Shown: piece by piece, positions 16,712 to 28,262 of the stretch
Position numbering within the stretch: position 1 is the stretch's first letter
How the letters are laid out: each line of letters opens with the position of its first letter
Assembly (NCBI GenBank): GCA_025517465.1
Contig: JAOPKE010000001.1
Location: 434,001-498,000 of the forward strand
Reading direction: 5' to 3'
Origin: Halobacteria archaeon HArc-gm2
Lineage (GTDB): Archaea > Halobacteriota > Halobacteria > Halobacteriales > Haloarculaceae
DNA length: 64,000 nt
The notes under the pieces: generated by a model
What the model saw: only the letters and a program-made list of their open reading frames with translations
What the model was told of the DNA's origin: nothing
Database searches by the model: none
Made by a program: the position numbers and the translations under genes

Positions 16712-17959
16712 TCAGTCGTACAGTGGGTAGGTGTCGGTGAGATCGTCGACGCGTTCGGCGACCTCGGCGAAGACGTCCTGGTCGTCGGGGGAGTCGACGA
16801 CTTCGGCGATGAGGTCCGCCACCTCGCGGCAGGCGTCCTCGTCGAAGCCTCGCGTCGTCAGGCCGGGCGTGCCGGCGCGGATGCCCGAGGGGTTGAACGC
16901 CGAGCGCGTCTCGCCGGGGACGGTGTTGGCGTTGAGGACGATGCCCGCGTCTTCGAGCGCTTCCTCGACTTCTTTGCCAGTCGTGTCAGGGTGGGAGGGG
17001 CGCAGGTCGACGAGCACGAGGTGGTTGTCGGTGCCGCCCGAGACGAGTTCGAGGCCGCGCTCCTGGAGCTGGTCGGCCAGGGCCTTCGCGTTGGCGACGG
17101 TCTGTTCGGCGTACGCCTCGAACTCGGGTTCGAGGGCTTCACCGAAGCCGACGGCCTTGCCGGCGACGTTGTGCATGAGGGGACCGCCCTGCATCCCCGG
17201 GAAGACGGCGGAGTCGACGTCGTCCGCGTACTCCTCGTCGCACATGATGATGCCGCCGCGGCCGGCGCGGATGGTCTTGTGCGTCGAGCCGGTGACGAAG
17301 TCGGCGACGCCGACGGGCGAGCCGTGGACGCCCGCAGCGACCAGCCCGGTGATGTGGGCGATGTCGGCCAGGTGGTAGGCGTCGACGGCGTCGGCCGCCG
17401 CCTGGATGGACTCCCACTCGACCTCGCGGGGGTACGCCGAGTAGCCCGAGACGATGATGTCGGGGTCGTACGCCTCGGCCTGCTCGCGGAGGTCGTCGTA
17501 GTCGATGTAGCCCGTCTCTGCGTCGACTTCGTACTGCTCCACCTCGTACACCTGGCCGGCGAAGTTGGCCGGGTGGCCGTGGGAGAGGTGGCCGCCGTGG
17601 GTCAGGTCCAGCGAGAGGATCTTGTCGCCGGGGTCGAGGACGGCGAGGTAGACGCCCATGTTGGCCTGCGAGCCCGAGTGGGGCTGGACGTTGACGTGGT
17701 CGGCGCCGTACAGTTCCTGCGCGCGGTCGATGGCCAGTTGCTCGACCTCGTCGGCGTACTCACAGCCGCCGTAGTAGCGCTCGCCGGGGTAGCCCTCGGC
17801 GTACTTGTTCGTCAGCGTCGAGCCCTGGGCCTCGAGCACTGCTTCGCTGACGTGGTTCTCGGAGGCGATCATCGCCAGCGTGTCGTTCTGGCGCTCGACC
17901 TCGCCGGTGAGCGCGTCCGCCACTGCCGGGTCCTGGTCCCGGACGTGGTCGTAGTTCAT
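16712..17959 (-). CDS. glyA: Serine hydroxymethyltransferase
   Basis: 415 residues from ATG 17959; the frame runs further upstream without support. This PLP enzyme transfers the serine hydroxymethyl group to tetrahydrofolate, giving glycine and methylene-THF. The PLP lysine is Lys228 in TGSTHKTIRAGRGG. Other family marks are IASENHVSEAVLEAQGS, YPGERYYGG, VNVQPHSGSQAN and the DIAHITGL strand. It supplies the substrate for FolD encoded 3.6 kb away. It is divergent from the CHAT-like gene, with a 133-base intergenic region. Confidence 0.97.
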   Translation of the reverse strand: MNYDHVRDQDPAVADALTGEVERQNDTLAMIASENHVSEAVLEAQGSTLTNKYAEGYPGERYYGGCEYADEVEQLAIDRAQELYGADHVNVQPHSGSQANMGVYLAVLDPGDKILSLDLTHGGHLSHGHPANFAGQVYEVEQYEVDAETGYIDYDDLREQAEAYDPDIIVSGYSAYPREVEWESIQAAADAVDAYHLADIAHITGLVAAGVHGSPVGVADFVTGSTHKTIRAGRGGIIMCDEEYADDVDSAVFPGMQGGPLMHNVAGKAVGFGEALEPEFEAYAEQTVANAKALADQLQERGLELVSGGTDNHLVLVDLRPSHPDTTGKEVEEALEDAGIVLNANTVPGETRSAFNPSGIRAGTPGLTTRGFDEDACREVADLIAEVVDSPDDQDVFAEVAERVDDLTDTYPLYD

Positions 17960-18092
17960 GCCTGCCAGTCGACGCCGGGTCGTCAATAAACTACCTTTCC
18001 GTGGAGCAGAGTGCGACGGGATCACATACTGTCGCCGGCCGGTGACCGGCCCTGACCTGTGGTATGTGGCAACAATCTGAGTAGCAATAGTT

Positions 18093-20198
18093 ATGGTTCG
18101 GGAAAGTAACACGTACGCCTACATGTTCATCAGGGGTGGGCCGGATGCCAACGACTGGGGGGACGGCATCGATGGGCCCAGCGGTGTCGAGATAGACGGA
18201 CGAGACATCCTCGTCACTATCCGGGACCAGCTGGGGCCGACGAGCGAACCGGACTGGGACCTGGCGCCGTCCGTCGAACGGACGTGTTCCGGGACCGCGC
18301 GCAGGCTCGTGGTTCCGGGGCGGGACGTCACCGTCACCGACGTCGAACTGGGGACGCAGTATCCCATCAACTCGCCGACGGAACTCCCGACTGGCGAGTT
18401 CCGACTCACGAGCAGGGGCTCCCGGGGTATCACCGAGCAGAACAGACCCGCGACGGTCCACGTCCGGTTCGACGGTCCCGCGTCGGTCAAACCGAACAAC
18501 GGTTCGGCCGTTCTCTCGTTCTGGGAGCGCACGCAGGTCACCGTGGGTCACGAGACCAGCGGGTCGTCGTTTCCGGCGCAGATGACCGTCGAGCCCACGG
18601 TGCGAGGCGTGGCGAGCGCCGTTTCACACCTCTCCGCGGCCCACCACACCACCGGGCCGGCCCGCTCGCACCCCGGATTCCGCGACCATCCACCGCTCGT
18701 TCGCATCGGGGAGGAGACGGAGATCCCCTCGGCCGTCCGCGAGGACACGCCGGACGCAGGCCTCGCCGTCCACGTCCCGGAATCGCTCGACGCCCTGTTC
18801 GTGGCCGCGCCGCTGGCGTACTACCTCGGCGCCCACGTCTTCGTCGACGACGCCAGGGACGCCCCGCGACTGACGTCGCCGGAGGCGGACGTCGACTACC
18901 AGTTCGACCCGCTCCCGGCGTTCCAGCACCAGTGCGCGCAGCTTCTCAGGCGCGTGTTCTTCCTCGACTGCCAGGTCCGCCGCGTCGCCTCGTGTCGCGA
19001 CCGGGCGCTGCGGCGACTCCAGAGCCAGTTCGGGCTCGACCCGGCCGCCGTCCAGTCGGGCCGTCCCGCCGAGCGGCTGGCACACTACCTCGACGTGCCG
19101 CCTCGCGAACTGGACCCCGAGTTACCCGACTGGCACCTGACGACGTACGTCTCCCCCGAGCCCCATCACGCGCGCAGTCTCCCGTACCTGCTGGACAGAC
19201 TCAGCCTCGTCTACCTCCCGCAGGCGTCCACGCTCGAACGGAGCGACCTGCTCCAGAGCACGCTGAACGACGCGTACCCGGTCCGCGGCGCGGCGACCCC
19301 GCCCGACGTCGTCCAGCCGACGCTCCAGGCGGGTCACGTCCACGCCTGGCTCGCGTCGGGGACGCCCATCGACGCGTTCAAGACGTCGACGCGGGCCTTC
19401 GAGAACCAGTTCCAGTACCAGGACCGGACGAACGACCGACTCCGGGTGTCGGTCGTGCTGAACGACGACAGGATGGCTGACGAACACGGAACCGTCTCGG
19501 ACATCTACCGGGACCGGGCGGCGAACCTCCCGATCGACGTGACGGTCCGCGAACGCCTCCCGCGGGGCGACCTCGCGGACGTCTTCGAGTCGGCGAACGA
19601 CTTCGTCCACTACATCGGCCACTGCGACGACGAGGGGCTCCGGTGTCCCGATGGAAACCTCGACGTCGCGGATCTTTCCACCTCGCGCACGCAGATGTTC
19701 TTCCTCAACGCCTGTGGCTCCTACGAACAGGGGCTGGAACTGGTAGAGCAGGGGTCGGTCACCGGCGCAGTGACGTTCAGAACTGTCCTCGACGGCCAGG
19801 CGGCCCGGGTCGGGACGGCCTTCGCGCGCCTGCTCGTCCACGGATTCAGCTTCGAGCGCGCGCTCTCGCTCGCCCGGCGCCGCATCCTCATGGGCAAGGA
19901 CTACGCCGTCGTCGGCGACGGCACCTACGCCCTGCTGCCCAGCCCGAAACAGCCGGCCGTCGTGTGGATACGGGAGGCGTCCGACGACGAGTTCGTCGTC
20001 CGGTGTGAGGTCGTCAACGCCCGGTCGAACGGCGCGCGCTACCGGCTTCCCTTCGGCGAGACGCCGGTGCTGAACGGGTCAACGACGGAGTTCCGACTCT
20101 CCCGGGAGGAACTGGCGACGGCGCTCACGGAGACGTCGGTTCCTGTCGTCTACGACGACGACGTCCACTGGTCGGGCGAACTCGTCGACCGGCTCTGA
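18093..20198 (+). CDS. CHAT-like (caspase-fold) protein
   Basis: 701 residues; an alternative start at 18123 would remove ten. The C-terminal 200 residues have the layout of a CHAT cysteine-protease domain: FVHYIGHCDDEG with the candidate catalytic His at 510, then QMFFLNACGSYEQG with the candidate nucleophile Cys541. A GAVTFRTVLDGQAARVGTAF strand follows, then a helix SFERALSLARRRI, as in CHAT proteins. The N-terminal 450 residues match no family I recognise; they include a beta-rich first 170 residues. There is no signal peptide or membrane helix. CHAT proteases act in bacterial defence and separase-like roles, but no gasdermin or other obvious substrate is adjacent. A conserved housekeeping role is equally possible. 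Confidence 0.65.
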   Translation: MVRESNTYAYMFIRGGPDANDWGDGIDGPSGVEIDGRDILVTIRDQLGPTSEPDWDLAPSVERTCSGTARRLVVPGRDVTVTDVELGTQYPINSPTELPTGEFRLTSRGSRGITEQNRPATVHVRFDGPASVKPNNGSAVLSFWERTQVTVGHETSGSSFPAQMTVEPTVRGVASAVSHLSAAHHTTGPARSHPGFRDHPPLVRIGEETEIPSAVREDTPDAGLAVHVPESLDALFVAAPLAYYLGAHVFVDDARDAPRLTSPEADVDYQFDPLPAFQHQCAQLLRRVFFLDCQVRRVASCRDRALRRLQSQFGLDPAAVQSGRPAERLAHYLDVPPRELDPELPDWHLTTYVSPEPHHARSLPYLLDRLSLVYLPQASTLERSDLLQSTLNDAYPVRGAATPPDVVQPTLQAGHVHAWLASGTPIDAFKTSTRAFENQFQYQDRTNDRLRVSVVLNDDRMADEHGTVSDIYRDRAANLPIDVTVRERLPRGDLADVFESANDFVHYIGHCDDEGLRCPDGNLDVADLSTSRTQMFFLNACGSYEQGLELVEQGSVTGAVTFRTVLDGQAARVGTAFARLLVHGFSFERALSLARRRILMGKDYAVVGDGTYALLPSPKQPAVVWIREASDDEFVVRCEVVNARSNGARYRLPFGETPVLNGSTTEFRLSREELATALTETSVPVVYDDDVHWSGELVDRL

Positions 20199-20388
20199 GA
20201 CTGCCGGACGGCCGTCGTCGTGGCACATTTTCTGTGTCGCGTCGCGAACTGTCTGAAACAGCTACGTTCGTCAGTGTGAGTCTCGCCGGGCGAAGATTTG
20301 TGGTTTTCTCGACCTCTCACAATATTTACTCACCCCCTTCAGTGACTCTTCTCTATCAGCTGACGAATTCAACTCGATATGGCCAGTA

Positions 20389-20404
20389 AAATTAAATATC
20401 TTTA
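20389..20404 (+). promoter_or_regulatory. TATA-type promoter of the tbsP-like gene
   Basis: An A/T-only stretch around aaattaaatatctttatt is centred about 27 bases before the ATG at 20423, the spacing expected for a leaderless haloarchaeal transcript. The preceding 190 bases are unusually AT-rich for this genome and contain no ORF. Confidence 0.6.
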
Positions 20405-20422
20405 TTCGCTACTAACTACTAG

Positions 20423-21244
20423 ATGATTCGATCGAATTTGCTCGAAGACGACGTCGGTTCCGTACTATCGACAGCGCTGGCAGACCTCTCGGGAACGATT
20501 TACGTCGTCAATCCGTCTCGTGACTCCATCTCTGAACTGGTCACTGTACTGACCGAAAGCGAGGACCCACCGGACGTCCGCCTCCTGGCCGACGACGCGC
20601 TCCTCAAGGAAGTGATGGACGACTTCATCGTCGCGAGCAAGGCGGCGGACCTGGTCGACGCCGGCCACCTCGCGCTCGAAGTCCTCGACCACGCGCCGAA
20701 CCACTCGCTGATCGCCACCGAGGGCACGACCATCTCGATCGTCTCCGTCGGCAACAGCGTCGCCGGCCTCGCCACCGAGGAGTCAGCGTTCGTCGACGAT
20801 GTCGCCGACTACTACGAGAGCGAGTGGGACCGGGCCGAACAGTACTCGCTCCGGACGCCGCCGCTCGCCCGCGTCCGTGAGACGCTCGAATCCGACATCG
20901 GACCGGACGCCGCGGGCGACTTCGACGCCGTGCTCTCGTCGCTCCAGACGGCCCGTGGGGACGGCGACGGACTCGACGAAGTGACCATCAGCCTCCTCGT
21001 CGCCGCGCGCAACGGCGAACTGCTGTACGACATCAGCAAGTGGGGCGAGGACATCGGCCTCGCCAGCAAGGCCACCTTCTCCCGGACGAAGACGACCCTC
21101 GAGGACATGGGGCTCATCGACACCGAGAAGGTCCCCATCGACGTCGGCCGTCCGCGCCTGCGCCTGATGCTCGGTGACGAGCGCCTCGAAGACGCCAGCA
21201 CGGACGAACTCGCGAGCGTCGCCCAGAGCCTGCTCGCCTCCTAG
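20423..21244 (+). CDS. tbsP: TbsP-like transcriptional regulator
   Basis: 273 residues. The N-terminal half (NLLEDDVGSVLSTALADLSG, IYVVNPSRDSISELV) and a C-terminal winged-helix part (LLVAARNGELLYDISKWGED, ATFSRTKTTLEDMGLIDTEKV, GRPRLRL) match my recollection of the haloarchaeal TbsP/DUF5821 family. From the literature as I recall it, TbsP acts with TrmB on a gluconeogenic glyceraldehyde-3-phosphate dehydrogenase gene. It has its own TATA promoter. A T-rich run follows the stop at 21247-21251, just before the YcaO gene, which starts 33 bases later. Confidence 0.7.
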   Translation: MIRSNLLEDDVGSVLSTALADLSGTIYVVNPSRDSISELVTVLTESEDPPDVRLLADDALLKEVMDDFIVASKAADLVDAGHLALEVLDHAPNHSLIATEGTTISIVSVGNSVAGLATEESAFVDDVADYYESEWDRAEQYSLRTPPLARVRETLESDIGPDAAGDFDAVLSSLQTARGDGDGLDEVTISLLVAARNGELLYDISKWGEDIGLASKATFSRTKTTLEDMGLIDTEKVPIDVGRPRLRLMLGDERLEDASTDELASVAQSLLAS

Positions 21245-21277
21245 GCCTTTTTCCCCCGCGTCGTCGTTGCTCACGGC

Positions 21278-23026
21278 ATGTGCCCAGCCGTCGCTGTCGT
21301 GGGGAGCGGCCCCGCCGCCGACGCCGCCGTCGCCACGCTGCACCAGTACGCCGAGCGGGAGCCCGACGAGGCCGACCCGTCCGTCGTCGTCACACGCCCC
21401 GAGATAGCCGAATTCGACGACGCGGACCTCGTCGTCGTCGTCGACCGGGTCGGGGCGTCGGCGTTCGCCGACGCGAACCGGTCCGCCATCGAGTCCGACA
21501 CGCCCTGGATCGCAGTCGAACTCGGCGGGATCGGCGGCGTTCCCGTGACGACCGCGGCCGTCACCGGCTTCGACCCCGACGGCGCGTGCTACGACTGCCT
21601 CGCAGAGCGGGTCGCGGCCAACGTCGACGAGGAGACCGACCCGGTCGGCGCGGTCGACGCCGAGAAACAGTACGTCGCGGGCGCCATCGCCGGCGAGGCG
21701 GCGGTCACCGTCGTCCGCGGCGAGTCAGACGGGGCTGTGCTCGGTCGCGTCACCGAGATTCCCCACGCAAAGCGGCGGCTTCTTCCGGTCCCGGGCTGTC
21801 ACTGCGGCGGGGACCGCGACCTGACCGTTCGCCGCGACTACGAGGCCGTCTCCGTCGAGGAGGCCCTGGGTCGCGCCGAGCGGGGGCTCGACGACCGCGT
21901 CGGCATCACCACCCAGGTCGGCGAGGTGGAGTCGTACCCTGCGCCGTACTACCTGGCGAATCTCTCCGACACGTCGGCGTTCAGTGACGCCACCGCGCCG
22001 CGCCAGGCCGCGGGCGTCGCGGTCGACTGGGACGCCGCCTTCATGAAGGCGCTCGGCGAGTCCTACGAGCGCTACGCGGCAGGCGTCTACCGCTCCGCCG
22101 ACGCGCAGACGGCCCCGGCGACCGACCTCGACAGCTGCGTCCCGCCGTCGTCGTTCGTCACGCCCGAAGAACTCTCCTGGGACGCCGGGACCGAGACGGA
22201 GTGGGTCCCCGCGAGTAACCTCACCACCGACGGGTCGACGCACGTCCCGGCGGACCTTGTCTTCCACCCGCCGCGGAACCGTGCTATTCGGCCGCCGCTG
22301 ACGACGGGCCTCGGGCTGGGTTCCTCGTCTGTCGGCGCGATGCTGTCCGGGCTGTACGAGGTGGTCGAGCGCGACGCCTCGATGATCGCCTGGTACTCGA
22401 CGTACGACCCGCTCGGACTGGCAGTCGAGGACGCGGAATTCCAGACGCTCGCGGCGCGGGCCGGGGCCGAGGGACTGGACGTGACGACGCTCCTGCTCAC
22501 ACAGAACGTCGACGTTCCCGTGGTTGCGGTGGCGGTCCACCGAGACGAGTGGCCGAAGCTCGCGCTGGGTTCGTCCGCTCACCTGGACCCCGACGAAGCG
22601 GCCCGCGGCGCGCTGGAAGAGGCCGTCCAGAACTGGATGGAGCTCCGGCGGATGGGCCCCGAACGAGCGGCCGAGGCGGGTGGGGCGATCGGCGAGTACG
22701 CCGATCTGCCCGACGCCGGCCAGGAACTCATCGACGTCGACCAGGCCGTCCCCGCGGCGTCGGTCGGACCTGCCGACGTTCCCGAGGGCGAGGCTCACCT
22801 CGACGCACTCGTCGACCGGATCAGCGACGCGGGCCTGACGCCGTACGCGACGCGTACCACGACGCGGGACCTCGAATCGATCGACTTCGAGGCCGTGCGC
22901 GTCCTCGTCCCGGAGGCCCAGCCGCTCTTCCTCGGCGACCCGTTCTTCGGCGAGCGGGCGCGGACCGTGCCCGCGGACCTCGGGTTCGAATTCACGCCCG
23001 ACCGCCCCCACCACCCATTCCCCTGA
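21278..23026 (+). CDS. Fused E1-like/YcaO cyclodehydratase-type protein
   Basis: 582 residues. The first 180 look like a Rossmann, ocin-ThiF-type partner domain: VAVVGSGPAADA at the N-terminus and two cysteine pairs, Cys104/Cys107 and Cys174/Cys176, fit to bind zinc. The rest is a YcaO ATP-dependent domain, with KALGESYERYAAG, GLGLGSSSVGAMLSGLYEVV plus ERDA, and ALGSSAHLDPDEAARGALEE plus AVQNW. The C-terminus PHHPFP is Pro-rich, as in azoline-forming YcaO enzymes. Known YcaO proteins activate peptide amides with ATP to make azolines or thioamides. No obvious precursor peptide is adjacent except possibly the 54-residue zinc protein downstream. The substrate is unknown. Confidence 0.8.
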   Translation: MCPAVAVVGSGPAADAAVATLHQYAEREPDEADPSVVVTRPEIAEFDDADLVVVVDRVGASAFADANRSAIESDTPWIAVELGGIGGVPVTTAAVTGFDPDGACYDCLAERVAANVDEETDPVGAVDAEKQYVAGAIAGEAAVTVVRGESDGAVLGRVTEIPHAKRRLLPVPGCHCGGDRDLTVRRDYEAVSVEEALGRAERGLDDRVGITTQVGEVESYPAPYYLANLSDTSAFSDATAPRQAAGVAVDWDAAFMKALGESYERYAAGVYRSADAQTAPATDLDSCVPPSSFVTPEELSWDAGTETEWVPASNLTTDGSTHVPADLVFHPPRNRAIRPPLTTGLGLGSSSVGAMLSGLYEVVERDASMIAWYSTYDPLGLAVEDAEFQTLAARAGAEGLDVTTLLLTQNVDVPVVAVAVHRDEWPKLALGSSAHLDPDEAARGALEEAVQNWMELRRMGPERAAEAGGAIGEYADLPDAGQELIDVDQAVPAASVGPADVPEGEAHLDALVDRISDAGLTPYATRTTTRDLESIDFEAVRVLVPEAQPLFLGDPFFGERARTVPADLGFEFTPDRPHHPFP

Positions 23027-23153
23027 CTCGCTCCCGCCCACTCGTTCTGCCTTGCCACTCCGCACCCCGACCCGCCACCCTTCCCCATAATCCGTAATTT
23101 TATGACACGACCGCGTGAAGATCCATGTGGGTTGGTAGCGCGTGTGCGTTACC

Positions 23154-25425
<2,272 letters not shown>

Positions 25426-25545
25426 ACGGCACCCTCGGCCTCGCCCCCTCAAATTCCCGTTGCTTCCGGATCCCGCTTCGTCGGGTTCCGCGCCCTCGCG
25501 TCCCGGCCCGCCAGGTCGCGCGTCGCCGGATTCCGCGCCGCCGGA

Positions 25546-25749
25546 TCACGTCTCGTCCGCGTTCGCGTCGTCGACGGCCGCCAGGATGGACTCGGCGATG
25601 TCGCGGGCCTCGTCCGGCGTATAGAGCGTCTGGTTGCCCACCGACTGCTCGATACGGACGTACCCGTCGTCCGGTTCGATGGCGAAGTACGCGGTGTTCT
25701 CGAGTGGTGGAACCTCGGACCGCCGGTCGCCGGCCGGTTCGTTAGCCAT
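25546..25749 (-). CDS. Small hypothetical protein (67 aa)
   Basis: 67 residues beginning MANEPAGDRRSEVPPLENTA, with an amphipathic C-terminal helix (DEARDIAESILAAVDDA). Composition is acidic with haloarchaeal codon use. No motif or Cys cluster is seen, and I do not recognise the family. It is divergent from the flavin reductase gene, 110 bases away, and 120 bases upstream of the phosphatase gene. Confidence 0.65.
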   Translation of the reverse strand: MANEPAGDRRSEVPPLENTAYFAIEPDDGYVRIEQSVGNQTLYTPDEARDIAESILAAVDDANADET

Positions 25750-25859
25750 GTGAATTGGTACCGCGCGAGGACGCTTAAAGGTCGGTCCGGGTCACCTGGT
25801 CGTCGGTGACGGTTCCTGAATCCGCCATAGTAATCGGGCCCCGGCGAATCGTGGGAGGT

Positions 25860-26408
25860 ATGCAACGAGTTCCGACGGTCGTCGCCATCTGCGGGAGCCT
25901 CGGCGACCCGAGTACGACCCAGCGTGCGCTCGGCCACGCCCTCGACGCGGCGGCGGACGCCGGCGCCGAGACCGAGTTGATCGACCTCCGCGAGTGGGAC
26001 CTCCCGCTGTTCGACCCCGACGACCGCGACCGTGGCGACGCCGCCGAGCTGCGCAGGGTAGTCGGCGAGGCCGACGCCGTCATCATGGGTACGCCCGTCT
26101 ACCACGGGATGGTGTCCTCGGCGCTGAAGAACGCCTTCGACTACCTGGGAAAGGACGAGTTCGCGGGCAAAACCGTCGGCCTGCTGGCCACCGCCGGCGG
26201 CGGGTCGTACGCCCCGACGCTCGAACACCTGCGCACGGGCGTCCGGACGGTCCACGGCTGGACGCTCCCCCACGAGGTCGGCATTCGGGGGGCCTACGAC
26301 GCCTTCGACGAGGAGGGCGAGTTCGTCGACCCCGACCTGGCAGCAAGGGTCGAGAAACTGGGCCGGATGGCGACCGAGTACGCCCTCATCGAACCGCAGA
26401 GGGTGTGA
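25860..26408 (+). CDS. NADPH-dependent FMN reductase family protein
   Basis: 182 residues from ATG 25860, preceded by gggaggt. The flavodoxin-like fold shows the FMN phosphate-loop region VAICGSLGDPSTTQRAL and the YHGMVSSALKNAFDYL motif around the flavin. The family reduces free FMN, quinones or azo compounds with NAD(P)H. The physiological electron acceptor is unknown. The stop is 27 bases before the start of a duplicated repeat block and 340 bases before the tRNA-Leu gene. Confidence 0.9.
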   Translation: MQRVPTVVAICGSLGDPSTTQRALGHALDAAADAGAETELIDLREWDLPLFDPDDRDRGDAAELRRVVGEADAVIMGTPVYHGMVSSALKNAFDYLGKDEFAGKTVGLLATAGGGSYAPTLEHLRTGVRTVHGWTLPHEVGIRGAYDAFDEEGEFVDPDLAARVEKLGRMATEYALIEPQRV

Positions 26409-26434
26409 GAAGTCGTCTGCACAGCTATCTACTG

Positions 26435-26537
26435 ACTCCGTCAGAAGTTTTGCGAGGGAAGAGCGCTCCGAGAGCGTCTTCCGCATCACGGGGGTGGGCC
26501 CCGACGATGCGAGGGATGCGATTTGAACGCATGGACC
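26435..26537. repeat. 103-bp direct repeat, copy 1
   Basis: Identical over 103 bases to 26677-26779. It starts actccgtcagaag and ends gcatggacc, and its right 30 bases are the T-arm and 3' acceptor half of tRNA-Leu(CAA). Offset between copies is 242 bases. Confidence 0.9.
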
Positions 26538-26672
26538 ACCGGAAGACGCTTTCTCACTCGCTTCGCTCGTTCGCTCGCGCCTTCCGAGCTCTCGTTCGCT
26601 CGCACTGCTCGCTCACGAGAACTCTACAGGAGCGGATCTCGAGTCCGCCGCCGTTTCCAGGCTTGGCTACCC
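26508..26672 (-). pseudogene. Interrupted, truncated tRNA-Leu copy
   Basis: 26508-26537 equals the 3' half of the intact tRNA-Leu(CAA) at 26750-26779. 26622-26672 equals the variable, anticodon and D-arm portion with one change. Between them lies an 84-base insert rich in tcgctcgttcgctc-like repeats. The 5' acceptor strand is missing (cccgg instead of ccctcgc). The single change turns the anticodon loop to CTCGAGA, i.e. CGA, which is not a leucine anticodon. It is therefore a non-functional relic. Confidence 0.8.
26538..26621. other. 84-bp insert inside the tRNA-Leu relic
   Basis: The insert is made of repeated tcgctcg/ttcgctc-like words and has no reading frame or terminal palindrome that I can see. 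It separates the T-arm half from the rest of the tRNA relic. Confidence 0.6.
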
Positions 26673-26676
26673 GGTT

Positions 26677-26779
26677 ACTCCGTCAGAAGTTTTGCGAGGG
26701 AAGAGCGCTCCGAGAGCGTCTTCCGCATCACGGGGGTGGGCCCCGACGATGCGAGGGATGCGATTTGAACGCATGGACC
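26677..26779. repeat. 103-bp direct repeat, copy 2 (runs into tRNA-Leu)
   Basis: Second, identical copy of the repeat at 26435-26537. Here it continues into an intact tRNA-Leu(CAA). The duplicated unit therefore includes about 73 bases downstream of the tRNA plus its 3' half. Confidence 0.9.
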
Positions 26780-26833
26780 TCTACAGGAGCGGATCTTGAG
26801 TCCGCCGCCGTTTCCAGGCTTGGCTACCCTCGC
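26750..26833 (-). tRNA. tRNA-Leu (anticodon CAA)
   Basis: 84-base tRNA on the minus strand. Acceptor arms GCGAGGG and CCCTCGC pair fully, with discriminator A. The anticodon stem GCGGA/TCCGC encloses the loop CTCAAGA, giving anticodon CAA (codon TTG). A long variable arm (CTCCTGTAGAGG) identifies a class II tRNA, and the T-loop is GTTCAAATC. CCA is not encoded. There is no intron. Confidence 0.95.
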
Positions 26834-26890
26834 ACGCATAGGAGAGTCACGGGCCGGTTAGCTAAAGAATTCCGACTCGGACCGGGGCGC

Positions 26891-27691
26891 TCACTCGCCG
26901 CCGTCGTCACCGGACTCCCGGGCGCCCATCACCTGGGTGACGTGAGTGAGCGTGACCAGACCGAGTCCGCCCGCGAGGTTGCCGGCGGTGACGACGGCAA
27001 CGGTGATGGCCAGCGACGCGAGCGAGATTTGCGCGTCGAAGAAGAGGCCGAACACGGCGTGGAGCGCGGTGACGACGACGTGGTCGAAGGGGCCGAGCGA
27101 GAGGAGGAACCCGACGGCGTAGGCGAGCCACATCCGACTCGTGACGTCGTCCGCCGCGGCGAGCATGTACGAGAGCAGCGAGACCAGCGCGCCGCCGGCG
27201 AAGGCGCTCCCGAAGATCGCCGCGGTGTCGCGGCGGAGCAAGTGTTCCGCGTACCGGGCGAGCGCTTCCGCCGTTCCGGCCGGTAAGGCGCCCTCGAACG
27301 AGAGGAACCAGGCGAGTACGACGCCGCCCGCGATGTTCAGGACGAAGGTGACGGTCCACAGACGGACGAGCGGACCGACCAGCCAGGAGTCGTCCGCGTC
27401 GACGGCCTTCGCGACGGGGTCGAAGAAGTTCTCGTTGAACAGCTCCGCCCGACCCACGACCAGGAAGACGACGCCGGGTCCGAACGCGAGCGCGCCCGCA
27501 ATCGTCGAGAGTTCCGGGACGACGGGGTGGACCGCCGCCTCGACGATGCCGAGGGCGACGATGCCGAAGAGTATCGTGAATCCGGCGATGAAACCCGTCG
27601 AGACGAGTTCGACCGTCGTCTGTTCGAGTCGTCGTTCGCCTTCGTCGACGGCGCGGGCGAAAATCTCCGTCGGCGTCGGCGCCACGCTCAT
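26891..27691 (-). CDS. Formate/nitrite transporter family protein
   Basis: 266 residues with six to seven hydrophobic segments in the FNT arrangement. It begins with [20 protein letters not shown], followed by helices with conserved [10 protein letters not shown] in the second-to-third helix region, a family hallmark. FNT channels pass formate, nitrite or hydrosulfide; the substrate is not predictable. The stop lies 57 bases from the 5' end of tRNA-Leu(CAA). It is divergent from the DUF309 gene. Confidence 0.88.
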   Translation of the reverse strand: MSVAPTPTEIFARAVDEGERRLEQTTVELVSTGFIAGFTILFGIVALGIVEAAVHPVVPELSTIAGALAFGPGVVFLVVGRAELFNENFFDPVAKAVDADDSWLVGPLVRLWTVTFVLNIAGGVVLAWFLSFEGALPAGTAEALARYAEHLLRRDTAAIFGSAFAGGALVSLLSYMLAAADDVTSRMWLAYAVGFLLSLGPFDHVVVTALHAVFGLFFDAQISLASLAITVAVVTAGNLAGGLGLVTLTHVTQVMGARESGDDGGE

Positions 27692-27782
27692 GCCGTACGG
27701 TTCGGCTGTTCGATGGATAAGCGTTCACCGCCCGAGACCGATTCCCGACGGAGTTACACGCCTCCAGGGCCACGGTCTCACC

Positions 27783-28262
27783 ATGGACGACCACACGCGC
27801 GACCCGAGCGTCGACCCGCCGGAGGGGGCTCCGACCGGGTGGCGCGAGGACGGTCGGTGGGAGCACGCGACGCTCCGCCGTGCCGTCGTCCACGGGGTCG
27901 CGCTGTACAACGACGGCGCGTACCACGAATCACACGACTGTTTCGAGGACGAATGGTACAACTACGGACGCGGGTCGACGGAGAGCAAGTTCCTCCACGG
28001 GATGGTCCAGGTCGCGGCGGGGGCGTACAAGCACTACGACTTCCACGACGACGACGGGATGCGCTCGCTGTTCCGGACGGCGCTCCAGTACTTCCAGGGC
28101 GTGCCCAGGGACTACTACGGCGTGGACCTGCTCGACGTCCGGACCACGCTGACGAACGCGCTGAACGACCCCGACGTCCTCGACGGCTGGCGAATCGCGG
28201 TCGACGGGGCGTATCCGGCCGCCGACCGGGCCGACTACCGGTACGCGGACGCGCTCGACTGA
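27783..28262 (+). CDS. DUF309 domain protein
   Basis: 159 residues from ATG 27783; the long upstream extension lies over the FNT gene and is rejected. The DUF309 signature is complete: [20 protein letters not shown], then [20 protein letters not shown]. It is a small helical domain of unknown function found in archaea and bacteria. Conserved His/Glu residues suggest metal binding, but this is inference. Confidence 0.9.
   Translation: MDDHTRDPSVDPPEGAPTGWREDGRWEHATLRRAVVHGVALYNDGAYHESHDCFEDEWYNYGRGSTESKFLHGMVQVAAGAYKHYDFHDDDGMRSLFRTALQYFQGVPRDYYGVDLLDVRTTLTNALNDPDVLDGWRIAVDGAYPAADRADYRYADALD

Noticed and set aside
26538..26621. CRISPR-like array from tcgctcg repeats
   Set aside because: The words are too short and irregular, with no direct repeat of constant length and no spacers.
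26508..26672. Interrupted tRNA copy as an intron-containing tRNA-Ser(CGA)
   Set aside because: The insert lies between the T arm and the variable arm rather than in the anticodon loop, and the 5' acceptor strand is missing.
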